A stretch of 64,000 bases of DNA from Clostridium chrysemydis (GCF_015234215.1 NZ_JADEKP010000001.1:186001-250000); one strand, 5' to 3'. Counted from the stretch's first letter, positions 1-9,273 are shown. Notes: generated from the letters alone by a model not told the origin. Numbers and translations: made by a program.

Positions 1-1688
1 GTGAAGGTGAAGTTCACTTTGCTCACCATTTATATTTTGAAGCAGCAGGTATGATAGTTGCATTTATAAGTCTTGGTAAATACCTTGAAGCTATAACTAA
101 AGGTAAAACTTCAGATGCTATGGGTAAACTTATGAACCTTGCACCAAAGACAGCGACAGTTATTATAGATGGAAAAGAAAAAGTTATTAGTGTTGATGAT
201 GTTAGGGTTTCAGATATAATTTTAGTTAAACCTGGTGAAAAGTTACCTGTAGATGGAGTTATAGTAGAAGGTAATACTACAGTTGATGAATCTATGCTTA
301 CAGGTGAAAGTATGCCAGTATCAAAAACTGTTGGAGACACAGTAGTTGGTGCAAGTATTAATAAACATGGAATGTTTAAATACAAAGCAACTAAAGTTGG
401 AAAGGATACTGTTCTTTCTCAAATAATACATTTAGTTGAAGATGCACAAGGAACTAAAGCGCCTATAGCAAAACTTGCAGATGTTATCTCAGGATATTTT
501 GTACCAGTAGTAATAACTATAGCTGTTTTTTCAGCACTTGCTTGGTATTTTATCGGGCATAAAGATTTAGAGTTTTCTTTAAATATACTAATATCAGTTT
601 TAGTAATAGCATGCCCTTGCGCATTAGGTCTTGCAACCCCTACAACTATAATGGTAAGTACTGGTAAGGGTGCAGAAAATGGAGTATTAATTAAAAGTGG
701 AGCTTCACTTGAAGAGGCACATAAAATAAATACTGTAGTCTTTGATAAAACGGGAACTATAACAGAAGGTAAACCAAAAGTTACAGATATAATTTCAAAT
801 GGATTTAAAGAAGATGAAATATTAAGACTTGTAGGAGCTTCTGAAAGGGGATCTGAACATCCTTTAGGTGAAGCTATAGTAAAAGAAGCGACAGAAATAA
901 GAAATTTAACTTTACCAAAGATTGAAAAGTTTGATTCGATTCCAGGTGAAGGAATAGTAACTATAATTGAAGGTAAAAGTGTTATTGTTGGAAATAAAAA
1001 GATAATGGAAAGATACAAGGTATCTATAAAAGATTTAGAAGATGCAGCGCATAGTTTAGCAGTGATTGGAAAAACTCCTATGTATGCAGCTGTAGATAAT
1101 AAATTAGCTGGGATTATAGCTGTATCAGATCCAGTTAAGAAAAATAGTAAAAAGGCTATAAAAGCTCTTCATAATATGGGAATAGAAGTAGTTATGCTTA
1201 CAGGGGATAATGAAAAAACAGCAAAAGCTATAGCTAAAACTGTAGGTATTGATAGGGTTGTATCAGATGTATTACCAGAAGGTAAGGCAAATGTTATAAA
1301 AGAAATCCAAAATGAAGGTAAAAAAGTAGCTATGGTTGGTGATGGAATAAACGATGCACCTGCACTTGCAACAGCTGAGATAGGAATAGCTATAGGTTCA
1401 GGAACTGATGTTGCTATAGAATCTGCTGATATAGTCTTAATGAGAAGTGATATTTTAGATGTTGTCTCTGCAATTCAATTAAGTAGAGCTACTATTAGAA
1501 ATATAAAAGAGAATTTAGGTTGGGCATTTGGATATAATGTTTTAGGAATTCCAGTTGCTATGGGAATATTATATATATTTAAAGGTCCGTTATTAAATCC
1601 TATGATTGGAGCTTTTGCTATGAGTTTAAGTTCAGTTTCAGTCTTATTAAATGCACTTAGATTAAAAAGATTTAAACCAAAATTTTAA
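1..1688 (+). CDS. copA: Copper-translocating P1B-type ATPase, 5'-truncated by the window edge
   Basis: This membrane pump couples ATP hydrolysis to Cu(I) export. The reading frame is open from base 3, well before the first internal ATG at 51, so the gene begins outside the window and its N-terminal metal-binding domains are missing. Visible parts in order are a transmembrane pair, the actuator loop with TGES, the CPC metal-site motif in a membrane helix (near base 612), the DKTGT phosphorylation site (near 741), the SEHPLG motif of P1B pumps, the hinge motif GDGINDAP (near 1345) and two final membrane helices. The CPC and HP motifs support a copper specificity; silver transport cannot be excluded. 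A copper chaperone gene follows 32 bases later and is probably cotranscribed. Confidence 0.95.
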   Translation, partial: EGEVHFAHHLYFEAAGMIVAFISLGKYLEAITKGKTSDAMGKLMNLAPKTATVIIDGKEKVISVDDVRVSDIILVKPGEKLPVDGVIVEGNTTVDESMLTGESMPVSKTVGDTVVGASINKHGMFKYKATKVGKDTVLSQIIHLVEDAQGTKAPIAKLADVISGYFVPVVITIAVFSALAWYFIGHKDLEFSLNILISVLVIACPCALGLATPTTIMVSTGKGAENGVLIKSGASLEEAHKINTVVFDKTGTITEGKPKVTDIISNGFKEDEILRLVGASERGSEHPLGEAIVKEATEIRNLTLPKIEKFDSIPGEGIVTIIEGKSVIVGNKKIMERYKVSIKDLEDAAHSLAVIGKTPMYAAVDNKLAGIIAVSDPVKKNSKKAIKALHNMGIEVVMLTGDNEKTAKAIAKTVGIDRVVSDVLPEGKANVIKEIQNEGKKVAMVGDGINDAPALATAEIGIAIGSGTDVAIESADIVLMRSDILDVVSAIQLSRATIRNIKENLGWAFGYNVLGIPVAMGILYIFKGPLLNPMIGAFAMSLSSVSVLLNALRLKRFKPKF

Positions 1689-1720
1689 ATAAAATACTTT
1701 AAACAAAGGAGTGATATTTT

Positions 1721-1927
1721 ATGTCAAAAATGATGATAAATATTGAAGGAATGAGTTGTATGCACTGCGTAAAAGGTGTAGAAAATGCTTTAGAAAAATT
1801 AAAAGATGTTAAAAGTTATAACGTAGAAATAGGTAAAGCTGAAGTTACAGGAGATGCATCAAAAGAAGAATTAAAAGATGCAATTGAAGATATTGGATTT
1901 GATGTTTTAGATATAACAGAGGAGTAG
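1721..1927 (+). CDS. copZ: Copper chaperone, CopZ-like HMA domain protein
   Basis: This 68-residue protein is a single heavy-metal-associated domain. The metal-binding motif GMSCMHC places the two cysteines at residues 13 and 16, the standard loop that holds one Cu(I). Such proteins carry copper in the cytoplasm and hand it to CopA-type pumps. A strong ribosome site (AAAGGAGTG) precedes the ATG. It lies directly after the copA-like gene and before a terminator, so the pair likely forms the end of a copper-resistance operon. Any CsoR-type regulator would be upstream of the window. Confidence 0.93.
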   Translation: MSKMMINIEGMSCMHCVKGVENALEKLKDVKSYNVEIGKAEVTGDASKEELKDAIEDIGFDVLDITEE

Positions 1928-1930
1928 AAA

Positions 1931-1965
1931 AAAAGATGCTGCATTAGTTGTAGCATCTTTTTTTC
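1931..1965. terminator. Intrinsic terminator after copZ, probably bidirectional
   Basis: The arms AGATGCT (1934-1940) and AGCATCT (1952-1958) pair, extended by an A-run before and a T-run after. It lies between copZ and a short minus-strand gene and could serve both. Confidence 0.85.
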
Positions 1966-1989
1966 TTTAAAATAACTTTAGAAAAATAT

Positions 1990-2097
1990 TTAGTTTTTAT
2001 CTTTTCCTTGAATTTCAGGAACTGGAATTTCTTTATTTTTCTTAGGAGGCACAAAGCGCTTACTTTCCCAAGAACTTCTTTGATCTTTTTTAGCCAT
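1990..2097 (-). CDS. Small basic hypothetical protein, 35 residues
   Basis: A short minus-strand frame starts with ATG at 2097 and stops with TAA at 1990. It has a good ribosome site (AGAGGTG) seven bases before the ATG. The product begins MAKKDQRSSWESKRFVPPKK and is rich in Lys and charged residues, with no cysteine and no membrane segment. I do not recognise the family. The ribosome site and the shared terminator with copZ argue that it is translated; its length means chance cannot be excluded. Confidence 0.5.
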   Translation of the reverse strand: MAKKDQRSSWESKRFVPPKKNKEIPVPEIQGKDKN

Positions 2098-2153
2098 AAA
2101 ATCACCTCTGTAATACAAGTCTACAGATAAAGCTTTTGCATTTTAAATAAAGT

Positions 2154-2705
2154 TTATTCCTTTTCTAAGTCTTTTACATAATCATAAAATGCAATTTCTA
2201 AATCAATAGAAGAATCTAATGAGTCTGGAGGAGAGGCTTTTAATGAATCTTCAACATTTTTTATATATTTAAATAGCTCACCTTGGATGTTATTAAATTC
2301 TTTAATGTTTGTTTTAACTTCACTAATTTCGTTTTTATGGTATGAATTATAAGATTTATCTAATAGTTCTTGAAGTAGGTGAAGCTTTTCAGTTATAAAT
2401 TTTTTATGAGTCTTTGAAACTAAACTTAGATTTTTATAAAAATCTATTTGTGTATCTATAATTAACCAGTTTTTGAAAGCTTTTTTAGCTAAAAGAGTAT
2501 TATTCTTATTAAAGGCTAGATCGATTTTAATTCTTGAATTTTTATATTTTTCAATAGTCTCTACTATATTTGTATCAAGTTTATCTATTTTTGAGAATAT
2601 AAAAGAAGCTTTTAATGAGATTTCATCTAATTCATCACTTAAATTAGATAGTTCTAAAAAATATTTTTTAGATCCGCTTTTAAGTAAAGAGTCTAATATC
2701 TTCAA
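2154..2705 (-). CDS. Hypothetical helical protein, 183 residues
   Basis: The product is Lys/Asp/Leu-rich and predicted to be almost wholly alpha-helical, with heptad-like stretches near residues 20-55 and 95-150 that may form coiled coils. There is no signal peptide, membrane segment or recognisable catalytic motif. Translation starts at TTG (2705), because GGAGG lies nine bases upstream and no ATG is in reach. It stands alone on the minus strand, divergent from the S1-domain gene. I do not recognise the family, so no function is given. Confidence 0.65.
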   Translation of the reverse strand: MKILDSLLKSGSKKYFLELSNLSDELDEISLKASFIFSKIDKLDTNIVETIEKYKNSRIKIDLAFNKNNTLLAKKAFKNWLIIDTQIDFYKNLSLVSKTHKKFITEKLHLLQELLDKSYNSYHKNEISEVKTNIKEFNNIQGELFKYIKNVEDSLKASPPDSLDSSIDLEIAFYDYVKDLEKE

Positions 2706-2765
2706 ATGTTATAACCTCCATGTCTTGATTTTATATTTATAATATATGAATAAAGGCCGTAAAGG

Positions 2766-2817
2766 TTTATACAAATAAAAGGATTATTGTAATAATCTAT
2801 ATAATGCCTTGTATAAA
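2766..2817. promoter_or_regulatory. Nested inverted repeats upstream of the S1-domain gene
   Basis: A 9-base inverted repeat (TTTATACAA at 2766-2774, TTGTATAAA at 2809-2817) encloses a 16-base palindrome, GATTATTGTAATAATC (2782-2797). A TATAAT hexamer lies at 2798-2803. The palindrome resembles metalloregulator (Fur/PerR family) operators in general form. No matching -35 was found at the right spacing, so operator function is inferred only. Confidence 0.35.
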
Positions 2818-2875
2818 TAAACATATTAGATTAAAATTAATATTGTGATTAAAACGATTTAAGGAGTGATATTAA

Positions 2876-4054
2876 ATGACAAATGAAAACTCAATGAGTC
2901 AATTATTAGATGCTTATGATGTGAAAACAATAAGCAGGGGCGATGTTATAGAAGGTACTGTAATAGATGTCAATGAAAAAGAAGTTAAAGTTAATATAAA
3001 TTATGCTTTCGATGGAGTTGTAACTAGAGGAGAATTAACAAAAGAAGAAATAAACCCTCTAGAAGTTGTTAAAGAAGGAGATAAAATTAATGTATTAGTT
3101 TTATCACCTAACGACGGAGAAGGATATGTATTACTTTCAAGAAGAAGAGTTGTAGAAAAAGAAGAGAGAGCTAAATTTAATGAAGAATTAAAAAAAGATA
3201 AAGAAATAGTATCTGAAGCTTTCAAAAATGGAACTAACTTAACTGTAGAAGTTAAAGATGAAATCAAAGGTGGAGTTGCGGCTTACTTTGGAAAGGTAAG
3301 AGTATTTATTCCAGGTTCTTTACTAAGTAGAGAAAAAGTTAAGTTTAAAGATTATGTAGGAAAAGACTTAGAAGTTAGAATAACTGAATTAGATTTTAAA
3401 AATAATAAAATCGTAGGTTCAAGAAAAGCTATAGAAGAAGAGATCTACCAAAAAGAGCAAGGAGAGATCTGGAACTCATTAGTAGAAGGTGAAAAAAGAA
3501 AAGGTGTAGTTAAAAATACTACTAAATTCGGAGCTTTCGTAGATATCGGTGGAGTTCAAGGATTAGTTCACATAAACGATTTAGCTTGGGAAAGAGTTAA
3601 GAGAGTTGAAGATATCGTTAAAACTGGAGACGAAGTTGAAGTCTTAGTAGCTTCTGTTGATAGAGATGCAAATAGAATTTCATTAGTTTTAAAAGAAAAA
3701 TCAAATGAGCCTTGGACATTACACGGTGATTCAATTAAATCAGGTGATGTTTTAGATGGTAAAGTAGTAAAACTTAAAGGGTTTGGAGCTTTTGTTGAAG
3801 TTTTCCCTGGAGTTCAAGGGCTAGTTCACTTATCAGAAATAACTGATGAAAACATAGCTAAACCAGAAGAGGTTTTAAATGTAGGACAAAAAGTTAAAGT
3901 TAAAGTTTTAGATATAAACAAAGAAGATAGAAAATTATCACTTAGCATAAAAGAAGCTACAGAAAAGAGTAAAGAATACCAAGAATTCTTAAATAATGAT
4001 GATGACGTTACTTTAGGAGAAGTATTTGGAAATCTAAAAGATATGTTTAAGTAA
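2876..4054 (+). CDS. Ribosomal protein S1-like protein with four S1 domains
   Basis: The 392-residue protein consists of four S1 (OB-fold) RNA-binding domains at about residues 18-92, 103-180, 197-272 and 285-362. The third and fourth are the most canonical, with FGAFVDIGGVQGLVH and FGAFVEVFPGVQGLVH. Four-domain S1 proteins of Firmicutes bind mRNA and associate with ribosomes, but are shorter than the six-domain proteobacterial S1. The gene stands alone here, not fused to IspH as in some clostridia. The ATG follows AAGGAGTG at good spacing. A strong terminator closes the unit. Confidence 0.88.
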   Translation: MTNENSMSQLLDAYDVKTISRGDVIEGTVIDVNEKEVKVNINYAFDGVVTRGELTKEEINPLEVVKEGDKINVLVLSPNDGEGYVLLSRRRVVEKEERAKFNEELKKDKEIVSEAFKNGTNLTVEVKDEIKGGVAAYFGKVRVFIPGSLLSREKVKFKDYVGKDLEVRITELDFKNNKIVGSRKAIEEEIYQKEQGEIWNSLVEGEKRKGVVKNTTKFGAFVDIGGVQGLVHINDLAWERVKRVEDIVKTGDEVEVLVASVDRDANRISLVLKEKSNEPWTLHGDSIKSGDVLDGKVVKLKGFGAFVEVFPGVQGLVHLSEITDENIAKPEEVLNVGQKVKVKVLDINKEDRKLSLSIKEATEKSKEYQEFLNNDDDVTLGEVFGNLKDMFK

Positions 4055-4061
4055 TAAAAAC

Positions 4062-4101
4062 AAAAAAGGATGTTTTACTATAAGAGTAAAACATCCTTTT
4101 T
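4062..4101 (+). terminator. Intrinsic terminator after the S1-domain gene
   Basis: A perfect hairpin of about 15 base pairs has arms 4064-4078 (AAAAGGATGTTTTAC) and 4086-4100, with a 7-base loop and a T-run. The next gene starts at 4124, only 23 bases later. Confidence 0.9.
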
Positions 4102-4123
4102 AAATATAAGGGGGGAGAAATTT

Positions 4124-4732
4124 ATGGATTTTGATAAGGTAGCTAAAGTTTGGGATACAGATTATAGAGAAAAAAGAGGAGAAATAGTAGCCTCTGAGAT
4201 ATCTAAATTTTTAAATTCTAAAAAGGATAAAGTTGCATTAGAAATAGGATGTGGGACTGGACTTGTTTCATTAAACTTAAGTGATAGTTTTAAAGAATTA
4301 GATTTGATTGATAATTCAAAAGAAATGATAGAGGTTTTAACTGAAAAGATAAATTTAAAAGGAATAAAAAATATAAATCCTATAAATTGTAGTATAGAAG
4401 ATTTAAAAGATTCTAAAAAATATGATTTTATATTTTCATCATTAGTTTTACATCATATAGATGATATTAAATTAATGCTTTCAAAAATAAAAAGTCTTTT
4501 AAATATAAATGGTAAGGTCTGTATAGTTGATTTTATAAATGATAATGGGGAATTTCATGCAGATGAGAAAGAGTTTAAAGGGCATAATGGATTTAATGTT
4601 AAGTTTTTAAAAGAAATAATTAAAGACTTAGGATTTAAAAACATAGAAAGTTATGATTTTTATAATGGAGTAAAAACAAACAGCATAGGAAAAGTTAAAT
4701 ATACTTTATTTATAATGTCATTTGAAATTTGA
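4124..4732 (+). CDS. Class I SAM-dependent methyltransferase
   Basis: This 202-residue protein has a Rossmann methyltransferase fold. Motif I is LEIGCGTGLVSL, which binds S-adenosylmethionine; an acidic residue follows in LDLIDNS, and a post-II segment reads FIFSSLVLHHIDD. The start is taken at 4124 because GGGGGAG lies just upstream; a longer frame from 4070 would run through the preceding terminator hairpin. It resembles UbiE/Methyltransf_11-type enzymes acting on small molecules. The substrate cannot be read from the sequence, and its neighbours give no pathway hint. Confidence 0.8.
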   Translation: MDFDKVAKVWDTDYREKRGEIVASEISKFLNSKKDKVALEIGCGTGLVSLNLSDSFKELDLIDNSKEMIEVLTEKINLKGIKNINPINCSIEDLKDSKKYDFIFSSLVLHHIDDIKLMLSKIKSLLNINGKVCIVDFINDNGEFHADEKEFKGHNGFNVKFLKEIIKDLGFKNIESYDFYNGVKTNSIGKVKYTLFIMSFEI

Positions 4733-4825
4733 TTATTTACTTACTTATAATGTATAAAAGCTTAAATTAAACTAATAATAAGGTTATGAAAATAAATTAT
4801 TAATAAATTTAAAGGAGATGACCTT

Positions 4826-5185
4826 ATGAAATTTAGTAAGATTATTAGCATAAGTTTATTAGCATTAGTTATAAGTGTACCTGTAGTTTCAAATGCAAAA
4901 GAATTAAAATCAAAAACAGGTGCTATATCACATAGTGGTATATATGTTAGTGGCTGTGGTTCTTATACTTCAGCTTGCACTATAGTAAATACCGAAGACC
5001 CTAAAGTTCAAAACGAATCTGCAAGAGTCCTTATTACATATCCTTTTGATTCTTGTGCAGCTTGCGATACAGGGAAAAGTTATTCTGTAGCGTATTATCA
5101 AGGTGGAGCTAATTTAAGCTATGAAGGAGAAGCGGTATCTTCAGACTTTAAGGGGATAGCAGGAGAAATATTAAGAGTTTACTAA
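4826..5185 (+). CDS. Small secreted cysteine-containing protein, unknown function
   Basis: This 119-residue protein has a clear signal peptide: MKFSK, a hydrophobic core, then a likely cleavage after SNA (residue 24). The mature part of about 95 residues carries four cysteines in two pairs, GCGSYTSAC and CAAC, suited to two disulfides or a metal site. There is no LPXTG, choline-binding or peptidase motif. The start follows AAAGGAGATG. It is monocistronic, ended by a strong terminator shared with the convergent pyruvate kinase gene. I do not recognise the family. Confidence 0.7.
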   Translation: MKFSKIISISLLALVISVPVVSNAKELKSKTGAISHSGIYVSGCGSYTSACTIVNTEDPKVQNESARVLITYPFDSCAACDTGKSYSVAYYQGGANLSYEGEAVSSDFKGIAGEILRVY

Positions 5186-5191
5186 AAACAT

Positions 5192-5231
5192 AAAAATAAA
5201 GTCTATAGCAAAAGCTATAGACTTTATTTTT
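5192..5231. terminator. Bidirectional terminator between the secreted protein and pyk
   Basis: A perfect 18-base-pair hairpin has arms 5192-5209 and 5214-5231 with an AAAA loop. Each arm ends in an A/T tract, so it can stop transcription from both convergent genes. Confidence 0.93.
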
Positions 5232-5232
5232 A

Positions 5233-6651
5233 TTAAATTCTTTCTATTTTAAGCATATTAGTTCCGCCTACGTGTGTAGTTGGCATACCAGCTGCTACTA
5301 TTATTTCATCACCTTTATTTACAAATGGGAATTTACTTGCGATCTTTTTAGCTTCTGATAAAATTTCATCAGTTGAGTTAAACATATCACATTTTGCAGG
5401 GAATACTCCAAAGTTTAAAGCAAGACCTCTCATAACTTCTTCGTATGGAGTTATTGCAATGATTGGTGCTTTAGGTCTGTATTTAGAAATAAGTCTAGCT
5501 GTTGCACCACTTTTTGTTGCAGCTACTATAGCTTCAGCGCCAACTATTGCAGAAGTTCTACAAGTTGAGTAACTAATTGCATCTGCATAAGCCATAGAAC
5601 CTGGTTCTATATGGCTGTTTTTTAAGTGAGTGTAATCTAGGTTAGCTTCTGTTTCTTTAGCTATTTTTGCCATAGTTTTTGCAGCTTCTATAGGGAAGTT
5701 ACCTGATGCACTTTCTCCAGATAACATTATTCCATCAGTTCCATCAAAAATTGCATTACATATATCACAAGCTTCCGCACGAGTTGGAAGTGGATTTCTT
5801 ATCATAGAATCTAGCATCTGAGTTGCTGTTATTACTATCTTACCTTTTGCATTACATTTTCTTATGATGTTTTTTTGTATTATAGGAACTTGCTCTATAG
5901 GAATTTCAACTCCCATATCGCCTCTAGCAACCATAACCCCATCAGTTACATCTATTATTTCATCTATATTATCTACACCTTCGTGGTTTTCGATTTTAGC
6001 TATTATTTTAATATGTTCGCCACCATTATCTTTTAGAATTTTTCTTACATCTAATATGTCTGAAGCTTTTCTTATAAATGATGCAGCTATAAAATCAACG
6101 CCGTTTTGACAACCGAAGATTATATCTTCTTTATCTTTTTCAGTTATTGAAGGAAGATTTATAGAAACGTTTGGAACGTTAACTCCCTTGTGGTTTTTAA
6201 TAGTGCCTGAAACTAAAGCTTTGCAGTTTATAGTTTTTCCTTGGACGTTTAAAATTTCAAAAGATAATAAACCATCATCAACTAATATAGTTCCGTGTGG
6301 TTTAACGTCTTTATATAAATCGTTATAAGTTATTGAACATCTATTATTATCTCCTAAAATCTCTTCACCGCATACAAAAGCGAAATTTTGTCCTTCAGTT
6401 AAGTCAACTCCATCATTTATGAAGTTGTGAGTTCTTATTTTAGGTCCTTTTATATCAAGAACTATTGCAGTTGAAGTTTTTTCTTCTTCTCTTAATTTTT
6501 TTATAAGGTCGATTTTTTCTTTGTGAGATTCGTGTGTACCGTGTGAAAAGTTTAGTCTTGCAGCACTCATCCCAATTTTAATAAATTCTCTTAAGACATC
6601 AGCATTGTCACTCGCAGGTCCAATGGTAAATATCATTTTTGTTTTTTGCAT
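5233..6651 (-). CDS. pyk: Pyruvate kinase
   Basis: Pyruvate kinase transfers phosphate from phosphoenolpyruvate to ADP, the last ATP-forming step of glycolysis. Family motifs in order are TIGPAS near the N-terminus, AARLNFSHGTHE, the catalytic-lysine region IIAKIENHEGVDN, the metal-binding MVARGDMGVEIP and the substrate loop TATQMLDSM, then PTRAEACD and DGIMLSGESA. At 472 residues it matches the short form without the extra C-terminal PEP-utiliser domain seen in Bacillus. Its ATG follows an AGAGGTG site. It is monocistronic and divergent from pepD, with a shared 170-base promoter region. Confidence 0.97.
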   Translation of the reverse strand: MQKTKMIFTIGPASDNADVLREFIKIGMSAARLNFSHGTHESHKEKIDLIKKLREEEKTSTAIVLDIKGPKIRTHNFINDGVDLTEGQNFAFVCGEEILGDNNRCSITYNDLYKDVKPHGTILVDDGLLSFEILNVQGKTINCKALVSGTIKNHKGVNVPNVSINLPSITEKDKEDIIFGCQNGVDFIAASFIRKASDILDVRKILKDNGGEHIKIIAKIENHEGVDNIDEIIDVTDGVMVARGDMGVEIPIEQVPIIQKNIIRKCNAKGKIVITATQMLDSMIRNPLPTRAEACDICNAIFDGTDGIMLSGESASGNFPIEAAKTMAKIAKETEANLDYTHLKNSHIEPGSMAYADAISYSTCRTSAIVGAEAIVAATKSGATARLISKYRPKAPIIAITPYEEVMRGLALNFGVFPAKCDMFNSTDEILSEAKKIASKFPFVNKGDEIIVAAGMPTTHVGGTNMLKIERI

Positions 6652-6741
6652 AATATCACCTCTCTAAAATTTTTTAATATTATCACTCTTATTTATTATG
6701 TGCAAATTATTCTTAAACTAAAGTTAAAATTTAATAACAAT

Positions 6742-6772
6742 TTCATATAAGTTATAAGAATGTGATATACTA
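6742..6772 (+). promoter_or_regulatory. Likely promoter of pepD
   Basis: TATACT at 6767-6772 is preceded by TGA, giving an extended -10 form; the -35 position (TTTCAT region) is weak. It lies 53 bases before the pepD start in the pyk-pepD divergent gap. Confidence 0.4.
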
Positions 6773-6824
6773 AAAATAATTACATTATAATTTTAACACA
6801 ACTTAGAGGGAAGGATGATATAAA

Positions 6825-8276
6825 ATGGAAATTTTAACAGAATTACAACCTTCTTTAGTATTTAAATACTTTGAAGAGATTAGCAAAATTCCAAGAGGAT
6901 CAGGAGACGAAAAAAGAATTAGTGATTACTTAGTTTCTTTTGGTAAATCATTAGGCTTAGAAACTTACCAAGACGAGGCTTTAAACGTAATTATTAAAAA
7001 GCCAGCAAGCAAGGGGTATGAAAATGCACCTACAGTTATAATCCAAGGTCATATGGATATGGTTTGTGAAAAGAATAAAGGTACAGAACACGATTTTACA
7101 AAAGATCCTTTAGATCTTAGAATTGATGGAGACTTTGTTTACGCAACAGGAACTACTTTAGGAGCAGATAACGGAATTGCTATGGCTTATGGAATGGCAA
7201 TTTTAGCTGATGATAATATAATGCATCCTGCACTAGAGTTATTATTAACAACTGATGAAGAAACAGGAATGAAAGGTGCTATGACATTAACTCGTGAACA
7301 CGTTAATGGAGAAGTTCTTTTAAACCTTGACTCTGAAGTTGAAGGAGAACTTTTAGTAAGCTGTGCTGGAGGAGAAAGAATCCAAACTACTATAAAAGTA
7401 GAAAAAGAAGCTAAAAAAGATTCAGACGTTTCACTAGAAGTAAAAGTTAGAGGACTTAAAGGTGGTCACTCAGGTATGGAAATTCACAAAGGTCGTGGAA
7501 ATTCAAACAAATTAATGGGTAGACTATTAAAATCATTAAAAGATAAATTTGAAATTAAATTAGTTCACTTAGAGGGTGGTTCTAAAAATAACGCTATCCC
7601 TAGAGAAGCTGATGTAATATTTACAGTTAAAAAAGAAGATTTAGAAAATGTAAAAGCTTTAATTAAAGAATTCGAAGGAATATTTAAGCACGAACTTAAA
7701 GTTTCAGATCCATCTGTTACTTTAGAAGTTACTGAAGCTAAAAATATTACAGAAAACTTTACATTAAAAGCTACATCTGATGTTATAGATGTGTTATACT
7801 TATATCCTAACGGAATAAATACTATGAGCATGTCAATGGAAGGATTAGTTGAAAGTTCAACTAACCTTGGAGTAGTTACAACTACAGAAGAAGGCGTAGT
7901 ATTTGATAGTGCTGTTAGAAGTTCAGTTAAAAGTTTAAAAGATGAAATAACAAACAGAGCTAGAGCACTTACTGAATTAGCTTCTGGTGAATTTAAAGTA
8001 ACTTCAAGCTACCCAGAGTGGGAGTACGATAGTGATTCAAAAATCAGAGGACTTTGCGTAGATGTTTACGAAAAAATGAATGGTAAAAAACCAGAAATCG
8101 TAGCAATTCACGCAGGAGTAGAATGTGGATTATTCAACGAAAGACTTGGAAACTTAGATATGATTAGTTTCGGACCAAATCTTTATGATGTTCATACTCC
8201 AAACGAACATATGAGTATAAAATCAGTTCAAAATGTTTGGGAGTACTTATTAGAAGTATTAAAAAACATTAAATAA
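6825..8276 (+). CDS. pepD: Aminoacyl-histidine dipeptidase (peptidase M20 family, PepD)
   Basis: This 483-residue cytosolic metallopeptidase hydrolyses Xaa-His and related dipeptides. M20 family landmarks are GHMDMVCEK (metal His and catalytic Asp), LGADNGIAMAY (bridging Asp), TTDEETGMKGA (catalytic and metal Glu), LLNLDSEVEGE, the lid/dimerisation segment LKGGHSGMEI, and HAGVECGLF with a late metal-site histidine in DVHTPNEHMS. Length and motif order match PepD. The start follows GAGGGAAGGATG. It is a single-gene unit ended by the hairpin at about 8338-8387. A role in using peptides as amino acid sources is inferred. Confidence 0.95.
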   Translation: MEILTELQPSLVFKYFEEISKIPRGSGDEKRISDYLVSFGKSLGLETYQDEALNVIIKKPASKGYENAPTVIIQGHMDMVCEKNKGTEHDFTKDPLDLRIDGDFVYATGTTLGADNGIAMAYGMAILADDNIMHPALELLLTTDEETGMKGAMTLTREHVNGEVLLNLDSEVEGELLVSCAGGERIQTTIKVEKEAKKDSDVSLEVKVRGLKGGHSGMEIHKGRGNSNKLMGRLLKSLKDKFEIKLVHLEGGSKNNAIPREADVIFTVKKEDLENVKALIKEFEGIFKHELKVSDPSVTLEVTEAKNITENFTLKATSDVIDVLYLYPNGINTMSMSMEGLVESSTNLGVVTTTEEGVVFDSAVRSSVKSLKDEITNRARALTELASGEFKVTSSYPEWEYDSDSKIRGLCVDVYEKMNGKKPEIVAIHAGVECGLFNERLGNLDMISFGPNLYDVHTPNEHMSIKSVQNVWEYLLEVLKNIK

Positions 8277-8337
8277 TTTGCTTGTAAAAAAAATATATAT
8301 ATAATCTAAACTTTTAGATATATAATATTTAGAAGTT

Positions 8338-8387
8338 TAAAGAGCTTTCTTAAAGGGAATTAGCCACCTTTTTGAAGGCTCTTTTTT
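8338..8387 (+). terminator. Terminator after pepD
   Basis: A long, slightly imperfect hairpin pairs AAAGAGC-TTTC-TTAAAGG with CCTTTTT-GAAG-GCTCTTT, followed by a T-run. Confidence 0.8.
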
Positions 8388-8475
8388 CATTTAAATTTAA
8401 TCTTCTTACGAATAATTAACTTTTAAAGCTAATATATATAAATTATAATATGTTAATTTTAAGGGGGGCTATAAA

Positions 8476-9225
8476 ATGAGATACACAAGATATAACTATA
8501 GAAGAAATAAAAATAGAAATAACAACAAAGGGAACTTTGGCTTCTTATTTTTAGGTGCACTTTGTATAATTCTTGCAGTAGTAGTTGGTACACTTCTTAG
8601 ACCATTAATATTTGGAGATGCTTATACAAATAGTGATAAAGGGGAAAAACCTGGAATTGAGGATGGGGCTAAAAAGGATGATGGAAAAGAGACTAGTGGT
8701 GGATCATCAAGTGATGCAAAAGAAAATGAAGGAAGTAAATCAAAAACTTTATATATGATCCAATGCGGATTATATAGCAAAAAAGAAGGAGCTGAATCCG
8801 TTTTAAACAAAATTCCTGAAAGCTTTAATAAATTCATAACTAAAGAAAACGATAAGTTTAGAGTAATTGCAGGTATTTATGATGAAGAAACTTCAAAATC
8901 TAAATGCGAAGAATTAAAAAGTAAAGATATTGAAAATGTTAGGATAAAAAGTGAGTTTAAAGAAAATGATAAAAATGAAGTAGCAATATTTACAATTGTT
9001 AAAGGATTTTCTGATATTTTAAATAAATTAGAAGAAAAAGATGTAAAAAGTATAAATATTGAAGAATTTAAAAAATTCACAAAAGAAATAGAAGCAGAAA
9101 ACGACAATAAGGATATTTTAGAAATAAAAGAATATATTAATAAATTACCAAAAGATTTGGATAAAAAGGAAGCGTCAAAATCACTTGATTATATATATAA
9201 AATATTAATAAAACATAGAGTATAG
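8476..9225 (+). CDS. Membrane-anchored SPOR-domain protein
   Basis: The 249-residue protein has a basic cytoplasmic N-terminus (RYNYRRNKNRNNNK), one transmembrane helix at about residues 22-44, a Gly/Ser/Lys/Asp linker, and a SPOR-type domain at about residues 92-155 (LYMIQCGLYSKKEGAESVLNKI ... FRVIAGIYDEETSKSKCEELK). SPOR domains bind peptidoglycan lacking stem peptides and recruit proteins to division or spore septa. The C-terminal 90 residues are helical and unassigned. It sits upstream of maf and the mre/min genes, which suits a cell-envelope role. The start follows AAGGGGGG. Confidence 0.8.
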   Translation: MRYTRYNYRRNKNRNNNKGNFGFLFLGALCIILAVVVGTLLRPLIFGDAYTNSDKGEKPGIEDGAKKDDGKETSGGSSSDAKENEGSKSKTLYMIQCGLYSKKEGAESVLNKIPESFNKFITKENDKFRVIAGIYDEETSKSKCEELKSKDIENVRIKSEFKENDKNEVAIFTIVKGFSDILNKLEEKDVKSINIEEFKKFTKEIEAENDNKDILEIKEYINKLPKDLDKKEASKSLDYIYKILIKHRV

Positions 9226-9273
9226 CTTATTTCTTAAAAAAAAATTAAATATCGTGTGAAGGCTTAAAGATAC

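Noticed and set aside
2473-2742. Plus-strand frame opposite the 183-residue helical protein
   Set aside because: It lacks a ribosome site and is a hydrophobic shadow of the minus-strand gene, which has GGAGG before its TTG.
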